From Chitinophagales bacterium (GTDB lineage: Bacteria; Bacteroidota; Bacteroidia; Chitinophagales; Chitinophagaceae), in the NCBI GenBank assembly GCA_017303455.1, contig JAFLBM010000010.1:1-64000 (forward strand): a stretch of DNA of 64,000 bases, given 5' to 3'. The stretch's first letter is position 1; each line of letters starts with the position of its first letter. A program made the position numbers and the translations under genes. This document shows positions 1-8,429 of this stretch, piece by piece. Below the pieces are notes generated by a model. That model saw nothing but the letters and a program-made list of their open reading frames with translations, was not told where the DNA came from and did not search any database.

Positions 1-1732
1 CAATCCCTTTGGCATCACCAAAGCCGTTGTTATTGATCGCTGTTTCCTGGCCGGTGGTTTGCGCCGTCTTCAGCAGGTTGTCATATTTCTTATAAAATAT
101 TTCTGTACGGAAAGATTGCTGGTTAGCCACTTTCTGAAACTGGGCGATATAATGCGTCGCCTTCATAAAAGTCAGGCTGCTGGTGGAAGGCAAATATCTT
201 CTCTCCGGGTTCTGGTAAAAAATACCATATGCCAGTGAAGCCTGTGAGCCTTTACCCAGTTTATAAGCTATCGAAAGCCGGGGAGCAATATTTGTTTTAT
301 CCAGCAACGCAGAATGTTCAAACCGGGTACCCGCCTTGGCTGCCACATCATTGGTGATATATATATCTGCTTCTGCAAATACTGAATTGATATGTTCTTT
401 CACAGATCCGGGGTATGTGTTGCCATTAAAATCCGTATAGATCGTTTTATCATTGCTGTAATTGTATTCACTTCCAAAACGAAGAGCACTCAGTCCTTTC
501 AGTCTCTTTTCCAGCACAAACTTGGCATTGAAGTAATTTCCTTTTGCATCCACATTGAACTTTTTAAACTCCAGCCCACCCAGCAATACTTCGTTCTTAT
601 TATTATCCTGCATGGAGCTGCTGATCTCATCTTTATTATTAGTATAAGATACTCCCATATTTATTTTCCACCTGCTGCCCAGGTTTTCCCGCCAGGCCAG
701 GTTGTGATAAATATTGGTATTGCCCAGGGCAAACCTGTCTTTATAACCGAGTGAATCAATACTGTTTGTTGTAAAAGCCAGCCGGTTATTACTGAAGTAA
801 CCATAATATTTAAGTATCCCGGTTTTGGATGTTTTAATACGAAAATTAGCATCGGCATTATGATAGGCCGGCACTTTCTGGTAATCCTGCCTTTGTTTAA
901 TGACAGCAAAAGCCAGCCCGAGATTCGTGTAACTATAACTGCCCCCCCATGAATGTTTTTTGTTTTTTGCCAGGTGCTGATAACCTGCGCTGCCACTCAA
1001 TACCGTGAGTCCAATATTGGCAGAAGACTGATCTGGCAGATCAATGGATTCTAATATCAGTGCTGAAGATAAAGCCTGGCCATATAAAGCTGAATAGCCA
1101 CCGGTGCTAAAAACGGTTCCTTTAAAAATAAAGGGGGAGAACCGCCCAAACTGGGCAATATTGGGCACACTGCTAAAAAAGAAATTATTAACCAGGGTGC
1201 CGTCTATAAATGTTTTTGTTTCGGCAGCTGTACCTCCGCGGACAAATAAACCTTCACTCTCACCCACCTGCTGGGCACCGGGTAATGTCTTTAATGCCCC
1301 TGTTATATCACCATTCGCACTTGCCGTCGTGACAATATCGATCGGGTCAAGCACCACAGCCGCTCTTTTTCTATCGCTGGCTTCAAAGGTCCCGGCCGTT
1401 AATACCACCGCTCTCAATTCCGTTATTTCCTCTTTCAGTGAAATATCTATTGTTTGTGTGGTTCCATCCAGCATGATCTTTTGCTCAAAGGACTTGTAAC
1501 CTATGGAACTGGCTACGATCAACTGCTCTCCTTTCTCGGTGGTTTTAAAGGAGTACCTCCCGGCAGAATCGGTGGTAGCCCCGTCGTATGTATCTTTAAG
1601 TGTGATGCTGATACCGGGCATTACTTTCCCCTTGTTATCTTTCACCACTCCTTTCACAGTTGTTTGCCCATACGCCAGCACTGAAAGCAGCGCCGCAAAC
1701 ACTAAGAAAAGGATGTTTCGTACTCGTTTCAT
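1..1732 (-). CDS. TonB-dependent receptor, 5' part (runs off the left edge)
   Basis: The frame is open from an ATG at 1732-1730 to base 1, about 577 residues, and the C-terminal barrel lies outside the window. It begins with a signal peptide (MKRVRNILFL, cleavage near residue 22 after AYGQ). A carboxypeptidase-regulatory-like beta-sandwich follows at roughly residues 24-105, typical of Bacteroidota receptors. The plug domain comes next (GDITGALKTLPG, then EGLFVRGG and FIDGTLV), and then aromatic-rich barrel strands. It should sit in the outer membrane and import a substrate using TonB energy; the substrate cannot be told from the sequence. A very good promoter lies just upstream (1758-1789). 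Its neighbour is a T9SS cargo gene transcribed the same way, but a terminator separates them. I am confident of the family and not of the cargo. Confidence 0.9.
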   Translation of the reverse strand, partial: MKRVRNILFLVFAALLSVLAYGQTTVKGVVKDNKGKVMPGISITLKDTYDGATTDSAGRYSFKTTEKGEQLIVASSIGYKSFEQKIMLDGTTQTIDISLKEEITELRAVVLTAGTFEASDRKRAAVVLDPIDIVTTASANGDITGALKTLPGAQQVGESEGLFVRGGTAAETKTFIDGTLVNNFFFSSVPNIAQFGRFSPFIFKGTVFSTGGYSALYGQALSSALILESIDLPDQSSANIGLTVLSGSAGYQHLAKNKKHSWGGSYSYTNLGLAFAVIKQRQDYQKVPAYHNADANFRIKTSKTGILKYYGYFSNNRLAFTTNSIDSLGYKDRFALGNTNIYHNLAWRENLGSRWKINMGVSYTNNKDEISSSMQDNNKNEVLLGGLEFKKFNVDAKGNYFNAKFVLEKRLKGLSALRFGSEYNYSNDKTIYTDFNGNTYPGSVKEHINSVFAEADIYITNDVAAKAGTRFEHSALLDKTNIAPRLSIAYKLGKGSQASLAYGIFYQNPERRYLPSTSSLTFMKATHYIAQFQKVANQQSFRTEIFYKKYDNLLKTAQTTGQETAINNNGFGDAKGI

Positions 1733-1757
1733 GGTTGTTGGTTTTGAATTTTCAGCA

Positions 1758-1789
1758 CAAACATAAAGTAGTTTATATTATAAACCAAA
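1758..1789 (-). promoter_or_regulatory. Bacteroidota promoter with a palindrome in its spacer
   Basis: On the minus strand TTTG (1789-1786) is followed after exactly 20 nt by TATGTTTG (1765-1758), a full match to TTTG-N20-TAnnTTTG. The ATG lies about 25 nt further on. The spacer contains a 7-bp inverted repeat with a one-base centre, GTTTATATTATAAAC at 1771-1785, placed where a bound repressor would block polymerase. Confidence 0.7.
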
Positions 1790-1801
1790 TTATTTTAGAA
1801 C

Positions 1802-1829
1802 AAAAAAGCCAGGCCTTTCGGACCCGGCT
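1802..1829 (-). terminator. Rho-independent terminator of the first T9SS gene
   Basis: Read leftward, a GC-rich stem (AGCCGGGTCC, loop GAAA, GGCCTGGCT) is followed by six T. It is the near-copy of the terminator at 3488-3516 and ends the gene at 1852-3141. Confidence 0.8.
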
Positions 1830-2157
1830 ATGACCCCCAATAAAAACTAGCTTATCTCTTAATTATCTTTTGCATCGCTGTTTCTGTTCCGCAGCTCACC
1901 TTAACGATATATAAGCCAGGTATCAAGCTGCTCATATTCATGGTCTCTGTCTGGCTTGAACTGCCAGTCTCGGTTCTCCTGGCGATCTGTGCACCTGCAT
2001 TTAACAGTTCGTAGGTGACCTTTTTTCCCTGCCAGCTTTTGGGGATAGTGATCCGCAGTTCGCTGGTAACAGGATTAGGATAGGTGAGGATGCTGACTGT
2101 ATTTTCAGCTTGCTTGGCAGTACGTATAATACGGGTGGCTGAATAATCAAACTTTCC
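1802..2157 (-). repeat. Left copy of a duplicated 3' end (T9SS sorting domain plus terminator)
   Basis: This stretch and 3488-3844 are near-identical DNA. They cover the last ~100 codons of the two T9SS proteins, their stop codons, the spacer and the terminator. Similarity falls sharply further into the genes, so the ends have either been homogenised by gene conversion or are under strong shared constraint. Confidence 0.85.
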
Positions 2158-3141
2158 ATCCAAATCCACGGTTCTGAGACGGTAATAGACAATCGGCTGC
2201 TTATTACTACCCAGGTCATCGGTGAAGCTATATTCAACTTGTGCTGTTGTATTACCTGCTGCAACTACATGTCCTGCATCAATAAACTTTATCCCGTCGT
2301 AGCTCTTTTCAACTATAAAGTGACTGGTATTCATCTCCGTTGCAGTGATCCATTTCAGGTCAACTTTATTATTATTAATAAGAGAAGTAAAGGAGATTAA
2401 TTTTACAGGTAAAGCAGGATTAAAAAACTCCCTGAACCAAAGAGAATTTAACCGCATACCCGCTGTAGTCGTTTGTGCATAGGTTCTTGCACCGATAGTG
2501 AAATTAATATGATCTTTATTAAGATACCGGTATGTAGCCATTACATTAGTGGCATTGGTATCAATCCCCGGTGCATTGGCTACAATGCCTTCCACCTTAT
2601 AGTCATGATCTTGTCCTGATCCGTCTAACCAAGTAAAGGTGAGACTATTAACATAGGCTGAATCGATAGTGGTAAGTTTATTCATATCGGCCCATTCAGA
2701 CAATGCAACACCATCCCCGTCAATATCAAGACCTGTTACATAAAACTGATCGATGGATACCGGGATACTGGTGCCTGTTTTGCAAAAGGTCAGCTTGAAA
2801 TCCATAGACCATATTGTATTGGCAGGGGCGGTTCCTTCAATTCCCAATACAGGCTGAAAAGCTTTTATATACCCAAGCCCCGGGCCTGATGTGTCAATAC
2901 TGCTTAATGTAACTAAACCGGATGAACGGCCTGTAATTTCAATGATTGCATCCATACCCGGAGCCACGTTAGGGAACCGGTATTGTGCTCCGTCTGCACC
3001 GGGCACACCACTTTCCAGCACCGGATTTTTAAATTCCAGTTCCGGAATAACCTGGGCTATGCTTCCGGTTGATACCAGGAAGACGGCACAAAAAAAATAA
3101 AGACGGTAAAAATAATTACTGAAGGGTACAATTGTTTTCAT
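1852..3141 (-). CDS. T9SS-exported surface protein, copy 1
   Basis: 429 residues from the chosen ATG at 3141. An in-frame ATG at 3261 would add 40 residues, but the paralogue next door lacks them and both proteins then begin with MKTIV. A hydrophobic signal peptide ends near SIAQ (about residue 28). Residues ~30-240 form a beta-rich domain that mentions an interval and a date-like structure I cannot name. From about 245 comes a fibronectin-like segment (LPVKLISF, VDLKW, HFIVEKS, YYRLR), then the C-terminal type A sorting domain (YPNPVTSEL, NAGAQ, GLYIVKV) ending in KIIKR. The family passes the Sec system and then the type IX machinery to the cell surface. Binding function unknown. It has its own promoter (3328-3359) and terminator. 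Confidence 0.85.
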   Translation of the reverse strand: MKTIVPFSNYFYRLYFFCAVFLVSTGSIAQVIPELEFKNPVLESGVPGADGAQYRFPNVAPGMDAIIEITGRSSGLVTLSSIDTSGPGLGYIKAFQPVLGIEGTAPANTIWSMDFKLTFCKTGTSIPVSIDQFYVTGLDIDGDGVALSEWADMNKLTTIDSAYVNSLTFTWLDGSGQDHDYKVEGIVANAPGIDTNATNVMATYRYLNKDHINFTIGARTYAQTTTAGMRLNSLWFREFFNPALPVKLISFTSLINNNKVDLKWITATEMNTSHFIVEKSYDGIKFIDAGHVVAAGNTTAQVEYSFTDDLGSNKQPIVYYRLRTVDLDGKFDYSATRIIRTAKQAENTVSILTYPNPVTSELRITIPKSWQGKKVTYELLNAGAQIARRTETGSSSQTETMNMSSLIPGLYIVKVSCGTETAMQKIIKR

Positions 3142-3327
3142 CACATTTTCTTTTAGGGTTCGGAATGTATTATAGCCTTCACAGGATTGTGTGACATTCT
3201 GAAATAACCCTGAACTGATTGTAATGAATACGAGAAGAAAAAACATGGAACTGATTTCCATGCATGCGGAACAATGGTTTCATAGCCGGATTACATTGCT
3301 TTCAGTAGGGTATTTCCGAATTCGAAT

Positions 3328-3359
3328 ACAAGATAATATCCGTATACCAGTAACGCAAA
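3328..3359 (-). promoter_or_regulatory. Promoter of T9SS copy 1
   Basis: Leftward reading gives TTTG (3359-3356), a 20-nt spacer and TATCTTGT (3335-3328), close to TAnnTTTG. The same elements with the same spacing stand before copy 2, which supports the call. The transcript would carry a leader of about 180 nt. Confidence 0.6.
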
Positions 3360-3487
3360 TTATCTGCGGTTTTTCCTCTGTTAAATTTGTATTTTTATCT
3401 CGTAGTATTACGATTAAATAAAAGTACCTGCGCCGGCCCGGGTTGAATATTTTTTGCAACTGTTTATTGTGTGATCTGTATAGTTGT

Positions 3488-3516
3488 AAAAAAGCCAGGC
3501 CCTTTCGGACCTGGCT
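3488..3516 (-). terminator. Rho-independent terminator of T9SS copy 2
   Basis: Read leftward: AGCCAGGTCC, loop GAAA, GGGCCTGGCT, then six T. The outer seven pairs are perfect. It lies about 25 bases after the stop codon of the gene at 3539-4825. Confidence 0.85.
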
Positions 3517-3844
3517 ATGACCCCCAATAAAAACTAGCTTATCTCTTAATTATCTTTTGCATCGCTGTTTCTGTTCCGCAGCTCACTTTAACGATATATA
3601 AACCGGGGGTTAAGCTGCTCACATTTACGGTTTCTGTCTGGCTTGCGCTGCCAGCTTCCGCTCTTTTAGCGACCTGTGCACCTGCATTCAACAGTTCGTA
3701 GGTGACCTTTTTTCCCTGCCAGCTATTCGGGATAGTAATCCTCAGTTCGCTGGTAACAGGATTAGGATAGGTGAGGATGGTGATTGTATTTTCAGTTTGT
3801 TTGGCAGTACGGATAATACGGGTGGCAGAATAATCAAACTTTCC
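3488..3844 (-). repeat. Right copy of the duplicated T9SS gene end
   Basis: Partner of 1802-2157: the terminator, the spacer, and the codons for the sorting domain. The encoded ends share long identical runs (for example KFDYSATRIIRTAKQ and TAMQKIIKR). Confidence 0.85.
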
Positions 3845-4825
3845 GTCAGCGTCCACAGAACGTAGCCTGTAATAGATGATATTCTGCTGCGTATTGATAA
3901 TATCTGTAAAGGTGTAATTCATTATATCGCTTGAATTGCCATAGGCAAATACCACACCTGCATCAGTATAGTTCTTTCCATCGGTGCTTTTCTCCACCAC
4001 AAAATGACTCACATTCTTTTCGTATGATGTAACCCACCTCAGGTCAACTTTATTACTGCTATTATTAAGAATGGCAGTGAAAGACTCAATTTTTACAGGC
4101 AAAGTAATCTGGTTAGGATAGGTGAATCCCTTCATATATAAACTATACTGCCTTGATCCATTAGCCGCACCAATGGTCTTTGCTCCGTACTTAATAGTAA
4201 ATGAAGATACAGATGCCTTTTTAACTGTTATCATATTACCCCAGCCCGATGTATCAATACCACTTCTTTCAATTCCTAAAATATTTTCAGCCCTGAACTT
4301 AGTTGCTGATAACTGGCTGACTAAAATATCCAAAGCACTGCCCATGAATGAAGCTGAACCTCCGTTCATATTTATCTCTACTAATTCTTTTAACTGCAGG
4401 TTACCATCTATATCAACCGCTGTTGCCCTGATTGAATCTAAAAACTGTATATTATTTGTAAGAGCATTATAAAAACTAATAGTGAATACTGCGTATTTTT
4501 CTCCTGCTCCCTGTGGGATTCTGATTTCGGGCTGAAATGCATCAAGATAACCAAGACCTCCGGAGTTATCATCAATCTTTCTAACTTCTACTCCATTAAC
4601 AAGGCTATCAATTTTCACCAAAGCATACACATTAGTAGTCACATCAGAAAAACGATAAGTAGCGCCAGTTAACAGGTCAGTACCTGATACGAGAACCGGG
4701 TTTCTAAATGCAAGCCCGTTAGCACCTGATACAGATTGTGCGGAAGCTGCTGCTGTCAGCATAGTGAACATACAAAGGATAGCCGCCTTTGCTGTTCTTT
4801 TTACATTGTTTACGATTGTTTTCAT
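3539..4825 (-). CDS. T9SS-exported surface protein, copy 2
   Basis: 428 residues from the ATG at 4825; an upstream ATG would add only seven residues (MNPKTKL). The signal peptide ends at ASAQ, near residue 30. The N-terminal ~200 residues resemble copy 1 only in layout (GLAFRNPVLVSG against LEFKNPVLESG, then GLGYLDAFQP against GLGYIKAFQP). The second half is strongly conserved: LPVKIESF, HFVVEKS, YYRLRSVDADG, and the type A sorting domain with YPNPVTSEL. This is the family of proteins secreted through the type IX machinery and usually fixed to the cell surface. Ligand or function unknown. The diverged front and conserved back suggest a duplicated export scaffold carrying two different surface domains. 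Confidence 0.85.
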   Translation of the reverse strand: MKTIVNNVKRTAKAAILCMFTMLTAAASAQSVSGANGLAFRNPVLVSGTDLLTGATYRFSDVTTNVYALVKIDSLVNGVEVRKIDDNSGGLGYLDAFQPEIRIPQGAGEKYAVFTISFYNALTNNIQFLDSIRATAVDIDGNLQLKELVEINMNGGSASFMGSALDILVSQLSATKFRAENILGIERSGIDTSGWGNMITVKKASVSSFTIKYGAKTIGAANGSRQYSLYMKGFTYPNQITLPVKIESFTAILNNSSNKVDLRWVTSYEKNVSHFVVEKSTDGKNYTDAGVVFAYGNSSDIMNYTFTDIINTQQNIIYYRLRSVDADGKFDYSATRIIRTAKQTENTITILTYPNPVTSELRITIPNSWQGKKVTYELLNAGAQVAKRAEAGSASQTETVNVSSLTPGLYIVKVSCGTETAMQKIIKR

Positions 4826-5023
4826 CAGTTTCGTTTTAGGGTTCAAGATTCGTTGTACGGCTATAGGTTTGGATCTTGTTTACTTGAAAACCCTTTATCA
4901 GATTGCAATGGAAACCGACGTTGTGGAGGCTAAACATCCAGGGAGGTAAAATCCCTTGTTGCAGGAGGTTAGTTTCATGATCGGATTACGTTGTTTTCTT
5001 TAGGGTATTTTCGAATTCTGTTG

Positions 5024-5054
5024 CTAAAGTAATATGCGGGTTTTACTGATGCAA
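5024..5054 (-). promoter_or_regulatory. Promoter of T9SS copy 2
   Basis: Leftward: TTG (5054-5052), 20 nt, TACTTTAG (5031-5024), seven of eight to the TAnnTTTG box including free positions. Same geometry as copy 1. Confidence 0.6.
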
Positions 5055-5281
5055 GTTTTTCGAGAGTTTTTTCGCATATAATACCGTATTTTCTGCATGA
5101 TAAATACTATTACCAATGGCTGTCAATCATTTAAACAACAAATTATTTTACAAAATTTTGCCGGAAAAATACGTAAATACCCCATTCTAAATGAAATACT
5201 ACGCAAAAATTAAAGCTGAACCATTAAGTAATCAAGCGGTTTGTACGTAAGGAAAATGTTATTACCTGGCCATACAAGCAT

Positions 5282-5309
5282 AAAAAAAGGCGATCTGTTG
5301 ATCGCCTTT
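5282..5309 (-). terminator. Terminator after atpA
   Basis: Leftward reading gives GGCGATC, loop AACA, GATCGCC, then seven T. Perfect 7-bp stem, about 20 bases after the atpA stop. It closes the operon where atpG would often follow. Confidence 0.9.
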
Positions 5310-5330
5310 GTAAATATTATAGCCGTTATC

Positions 5331-6911
5331 TTAAGCTTTATAAGAAGGAATTAAGCCATTAGCCAGTTCCACCATCTTCTTAATACCATCTTCTGGTAAA
5401 TTACCTTTCTTGAATTCAGCCATTACATCGGGCAGTTTACTTTCCATTTCCATTAAGAAATGTTCTTCAAACTCTTTCACCCTTCGTACGGCCACATCTT
5501 TCAGCAAACCATTGGTACCAAGGTAAATGATCGCTACCTGCTTCTCTACCGCAAAAGGAGAGTATTGTGGTTGCTTCAGCACTTCCACGTTACGGGCACC
5601 TTTGTCAATTACATTCTTGGTAGCAGCATCCAGGTCACCGCCAAATTTGGAGAAAGCTTCCAGCTCACGGTATAAAGCCTGGTCCAGTTTCAGTGTACCT
5701 GCAACCTTCTTCATGGATTTGATCTGTGCATTACCACCCACACGACTTACAGAGATACCCACGTTGATCGCCGGGCGGATACCAGATAAGAACAGGTTTG
5801 TTTCGAGGAATATCTGTCCGTCAGTAATAGAAATTACGTTCGTCGGGATATAGGCAGATACGTCACCCGCCTGCGTTTCAATAATGGGTAATGCAGTTAA
5901 TGACCCTCCGCCTTTTATCAGGTGGCGGATACTGTCCGGTACATCATTCATGTTTTTTGCTACCCCATCATCACTGATCACTTTCGCAGCTCTTTCCAGC
6001 AAACGGCTATGCAGGTAGAATACATCACCCGGATAAGCTTCACGGCCCGGAGGGCGGCGCAACAGCAAGGATACCTCACGGTAAGCCACTGCCTGTTTAG
6101 AAAGATCATCATAGATGATCAGCGCAGGACGTCCGGTATCACGGAAAAACTCCCCGATCGCTGCGCCTGCAAAAGGAGCATAGAATTGTAAAGGAGCAGG
6201 ATCAGATGCAGAAGCTGCAACAATAGTCGTGTATTCCATCGCACCATTGTCCTGCAATGTTTTCATTACACCGGCAATAGTAGAAGCTTTCTGACCGATC
6301 GCCACATATATACAATAAACAGTTTTACCTGCTTTGAAAAACTCTTTCTGGTTGATGATGGTATCCACAGCGATAGCTGTTTTACCAGTCTGGCGGTCAC
6401 CGATGATCAGTTCCCGCTGACCACGACCGATGGGGATCATTGCATCAATTGCTTTGATACCGGTTTGCAGTGGTTCCTTTACCGGTTCACGGAAGATAAC
6501 CCCTGGTGCTTTACGCTCCAATGGCATTTCATACAGTTCGCCGGTTATAGGTCCCTTACCATCTATCGGCTGACCCAGGGTATTCACCACACGTCCCACC
6601 ATACCTTCTCCTACTTTGATAGAAGCGATCTGGCCGGTACGTTTTACTTTGGCACCTTCTTTAATGGCACCGCTTTCACCCATCAATACCACACCCACAT
6701 TATCTTCCTCAAGGTTCAAAGCGATGGCACGAACACCGTTTTCAAACTCAACGAGTTCACCATAACGAACATTGCCCAACCCGTAAACACGGGCAATACC
6801 ATCACCCACCTGCAACACGGTACCTACTTCTTCCAGGTCCGCTGCGGCGTTGAAGTTGCTCAACTGCTGGCGCAGTATCGCACTTATCTCATCGGGTTTA
6901 ATCTCTGCCAT
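5331..6911 (-). CDS. atpA: F1F0 ATP synthase subunit alpha
   Basis: 526 residues, full length for the family. The alpha subunit forms the F1 hexamer with beta and carries the non-catalytic nucleotide sites. The N-terminal beta-barrel domain spans about residues 25-95. The P-loop GDRQTGKT is at 171-178, and the alpha signature ([20 protein letters not shown]) lies near 286-305. The C-terminal helical domain ends in NGLIPSYKA. The start MAEIKPDEI is the usual one. It is the last gene of atpB-E-F-H-A and is followed at once by a terminator, with no atpG. Cytoplasmic face of the inner membrane. Confidence 0.98.
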   Translation of the reverse strand: MAEIKPDEISAILRQQLSNFNAAADLEEVGTVLQVGDGIARVYGLGNVRYGELVEFENGVRAIALNLEEDNVGVVLMGESGAIKEGAKVKRTGQIASIKVGEGMVGRVVNTLGQPIDGKGPITGELYEMPLERKAPGVIFREPVKEPLQTGIKAIDAMIPIGRGQRELIIGDRQTGKTAIAVDTIINQKEFFKAGKTVYCIYVAIGQKASTIAGVMKTLQDNGAMEYTTIVAASASDPAPLQFYAPFAGAAIGEFFRDTGRPALIIYDDLSKQAVAYREVSLLLRRPPGREAYPGDVFYLHSRLLERAAKVISDDGVAKNMNDVPDSIRHLIKGGGSLTALPIIETQAGDVSAYIPTNVISITDGQIFLETNLFLSGIRPAINVGISVSRVGGNAQIKSMKKVAGTLKLDQALYRELEAFSKFGGDLDAATKNVIDKGARNVEVLKQPQYSPFAVEKQVAIIYLGTNGLLKDVAVRRVKEFEEHFLMEMESKLPDVMAEFKKGNLPEDGIKKMVELANGLIPSYKA

Positions 6912-6937
6912 ATATTTCTGTTTATCTTTTTAAAAAA

Positions 6938-7501
6938 TTATCTGAGCTTATAAATGAAATCATTGTTCTTGAACTGCTTGGCAATAGCCCGAAGGTCATA
7001 GGCCACACTGGCATCTACCAATTTATCCCCCACCTGCAATACAAAACCACCGATCAGGTCTGCATCTACTTTCTCTTCCAGTTCCACATGCTGAAACCCG
7101 GCTGATTTTTTTACCTGCTCCACAATCGCAGTTCTCATCGCATCACTAACGGGGTGGGCAGTGGTCAGTTGTATAGTATGAATATTCTTGTGTTCATTAT
7201 AGGCATCAATGAATGCAGTTATGATTTCGGGTAAATTACTTTCTCTTCCCTTAGTGATCAGCAATGTCGTAAAAGCTGTGGTCAGTTCGCCGATTTGGCC
7301 GGTAGTTACTGCGTCAACGATCTTCTTTTTAGTATCCGCTTTGATCACCGGGCTGCGCAGCAGGTTCACAAAATCACGGTTGCTTTTGCAGACGGCCTTC
7401 AGCCATTGCATATCAGCAAATACATTCTCCAACTGGCCTCTTTCAATAGCGAGGTCAATCAGTGATTTGGCGTATCTCGATGCTAAACGTGGATTAGGCA
7501 T
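6938..7501 (-). CDS. atpH: F1F0 ATP synthase subunit delta
   Basis: 187 residues, normal length. The N-terminal helical bundle begins MPNPRLASRYAKSLIDLA, the standard opening of the OSCP/delta family. The C-terminal part has LIGGFVLQVGDKLVDAS (about residues 148-164), the conserved delta signature. It links the top of F1 to the b-subunit stalk. It lies 26 bases upstream of atpA and is separated from atpF by a 73-base spacer full of word-like repeats (7502-7574). Confidence 0.95.
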   Translation of the reverse strand: MPNPRLASRYAKSLIDLAIERGQLENVFADMQWLKAVCKSNRDFVNLLRSPVIKADTKKKIVDAVTTGQIGELTTAFTTLLITKGRESNLPEIITAFIDAYNEHKNIHTIQLTTAHPVSDAMRTAIVEQVKKSAGFQHVELEEKVDADLIGGFVLQVGDKLVDASVAYDLRAIAKQFKNNDFIYKLR

Positions 7502-7574
7502 ATGTTTCTAAGTTTCGAGCCTCGAGTGCCAGCGACTAAACTCGCAGCTCATAGCTCAGCACTCACAGCTGTTT
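7502..7574 (-). repeat. Degenerate short-word repeat in the atpF-atpH spacer
   Basis: The spacer consists of variations of a 6-8 base word (GAGCTATGAGCTGCGAGT on the minus strand, with further tcgag, agctc and actc pieces). It encodes nothing obvious. The same kind of spacer, with other words, occurs at 15064-15157, 38485-38544 and 44825-44889. Confidence 0.45.
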
Positions 7575-8069
7575 TTAATTCAATTTTACTTCGTCAACCA
7601 GGCCTTTGATATGAGCTTCCTGTGCATCTTTATTTCCCAGTTCTCTTCTCAATACTTTTTCACTTACTTCAATCACCAGTTTACCCACCTGGTTCTTCAC
7701 TTCCGTGAGTGCCGCCATCTTCTGTGCGTTGATAGCGATCTGGGCTTCAGTTACGATCTTATTCGCTTCCGTTTTAGCCTGCTCTTTTGCTTCGTTAATG
7801 ATCCTGTCTTTTGTTTCTCTTGCTTCTTTCAGCAATTGAGATCTTTCTTCACGGGCTTTGGCCAGCAGGGCCTCATTTTCACTTTGCAACTGGGCCATTT
7901 CAGCCTTCACTCTTTCGGCAGTGGCTAATGATTCGGTAATACTGTTTTCTCTTTCACGCAGTCCTTTCACAATAGCCGGCCAGGCAAATTTTGCCAGGAT
8001 AAAAAACACAATCAGGAAAGCCAGTAAAGTCCAGACGAGCAAACCAATTTCGGGAGTAAGAAGTTTCAT
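7575..8069 (-). CDS. atpF: F1F0 ATP synthase subunit b
   Basis: 164 residues. One membrane helix (residues ~9-30, LLVWTLLAFLIVFFILAKFAW) is followed by a long charged amphipathic helix (about 33-150) rich in Ala, Glu, Lys and Arg, the dimeric peripheral stalk. The motif FAWPAIVKGLRERE is typical of bacterial b subunits. It connects F0 to delta. Start chosen as the first ATG of the frame, just before the conserved LLTPEIGLLVW. Between it and atpE is a strong hairpin (8104-8138). Confidence 0.95.
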   Translation of the reverse strand: MKLLTPEIGLLVWTLLAFLIVFFILAKFAWPAIVKGLRERENSITESLATAERVKAEMAQLQSENEALLAKAREERSQLLKEARETKDRIINEAKEQAKTEANKIVTEAQIAINAQKMAALTEVKNQVGKLVIEVSEKVLRRELGNKDAQEAHIKGLVDEVKLN

Positions 8070-8103
8070 TGTCTATATCAATTTCTTGTTTCAGTTTTTT
8101 AAA

Positions 8104-8138
8104 TACTGCATCCTCCGCCCTGTGCATTGGATGCAGTA
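8104..8138. other. Intercistronic hairpin between atpE and atpF
   Basis: TACTGCATCC at 8104-8113 pairs perfectly with GGATGCAGTA at 8129-8138 across a 15-base loop. In the direction of the operon (leftward) there is no clean T tract after it, so it is not a plain terminator. It sits just after atpE and could stabilise the 3' end of the atpE message or slow readthrough, which would help supply the multi-copy c ring. That role is inference. Confidence 0.5.
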
Positions 8139-8160
8139 ATTTTTTTGTTGCCGGTATTAC

Positions 8161-8424
<264 letters not shown>

Positions 8425-8429
8425 CTAGT

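Larger units (their letters stand above)
3142..3538. other. Intergenic region between the two T9SS genes
   Basis: 397 bases without a convincing gene. Bases 3142-3327 are the untranslated leader of copy 1 and 3328-3359 its promoter. Bases 3277-3323 match 4972-5018 in front of copy 2 at 39 of 47 positions without gaps, so the control region was duplicated with the gene. 3360-3487 holds nothing I recognise, and 3488-3516 is the terminator of copy 2. Confidence 0.6.
4826..5330. other. Intergenic region between T9SS copy 2 and atpA
   Basis: 505 bases without a supportable gene. Bases 4826-5017 would be the leader of T9SS copy 2, including the conserved block 4972-5018. 5024-5054 is its promoter. 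5055-5281 is AT-rich and I see nothing in it. 5282-5309 is the terminator of the ATP synthase operon. A 26-codon reading frame opens in the leader but is not conserved in the copy 1 leader, so I do not call it. Confidence 0.6.

Noticed and set aside
661..996. A 111-codon minus-strand frame within the first TonB receptor
   Set aside because: It lies in another frame of the receptor gene, which itself is open over the whole stretch with family motifs.
3142..3261. A 40-residue N-terminal extension of T9SS copy 1
   Set aside because: The paralogue has no such extension, and the signal peptide starts cleanly at the second Met; the extension would put a hydrophobic stretch in the leader region.
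4900..4980. A 26-codon peptide in the T9SS copy 2 leader
   Set aside because: The matching leader of copy 1 does not preserve the frame.
4826..5017. A riboswitch in the long leader of T9SS copy 2
   Set aside because: There are G-rich pieces, but no known riboswitch core or consistent stem set, and the copy 1 leader is different there.
6465..6953. A 162-codon reading frame on the plus strand opposite atpA
   Set aside because: It is the reverse frame of a strongly conserved gene, has no recognisable features and no start context; a shadow.
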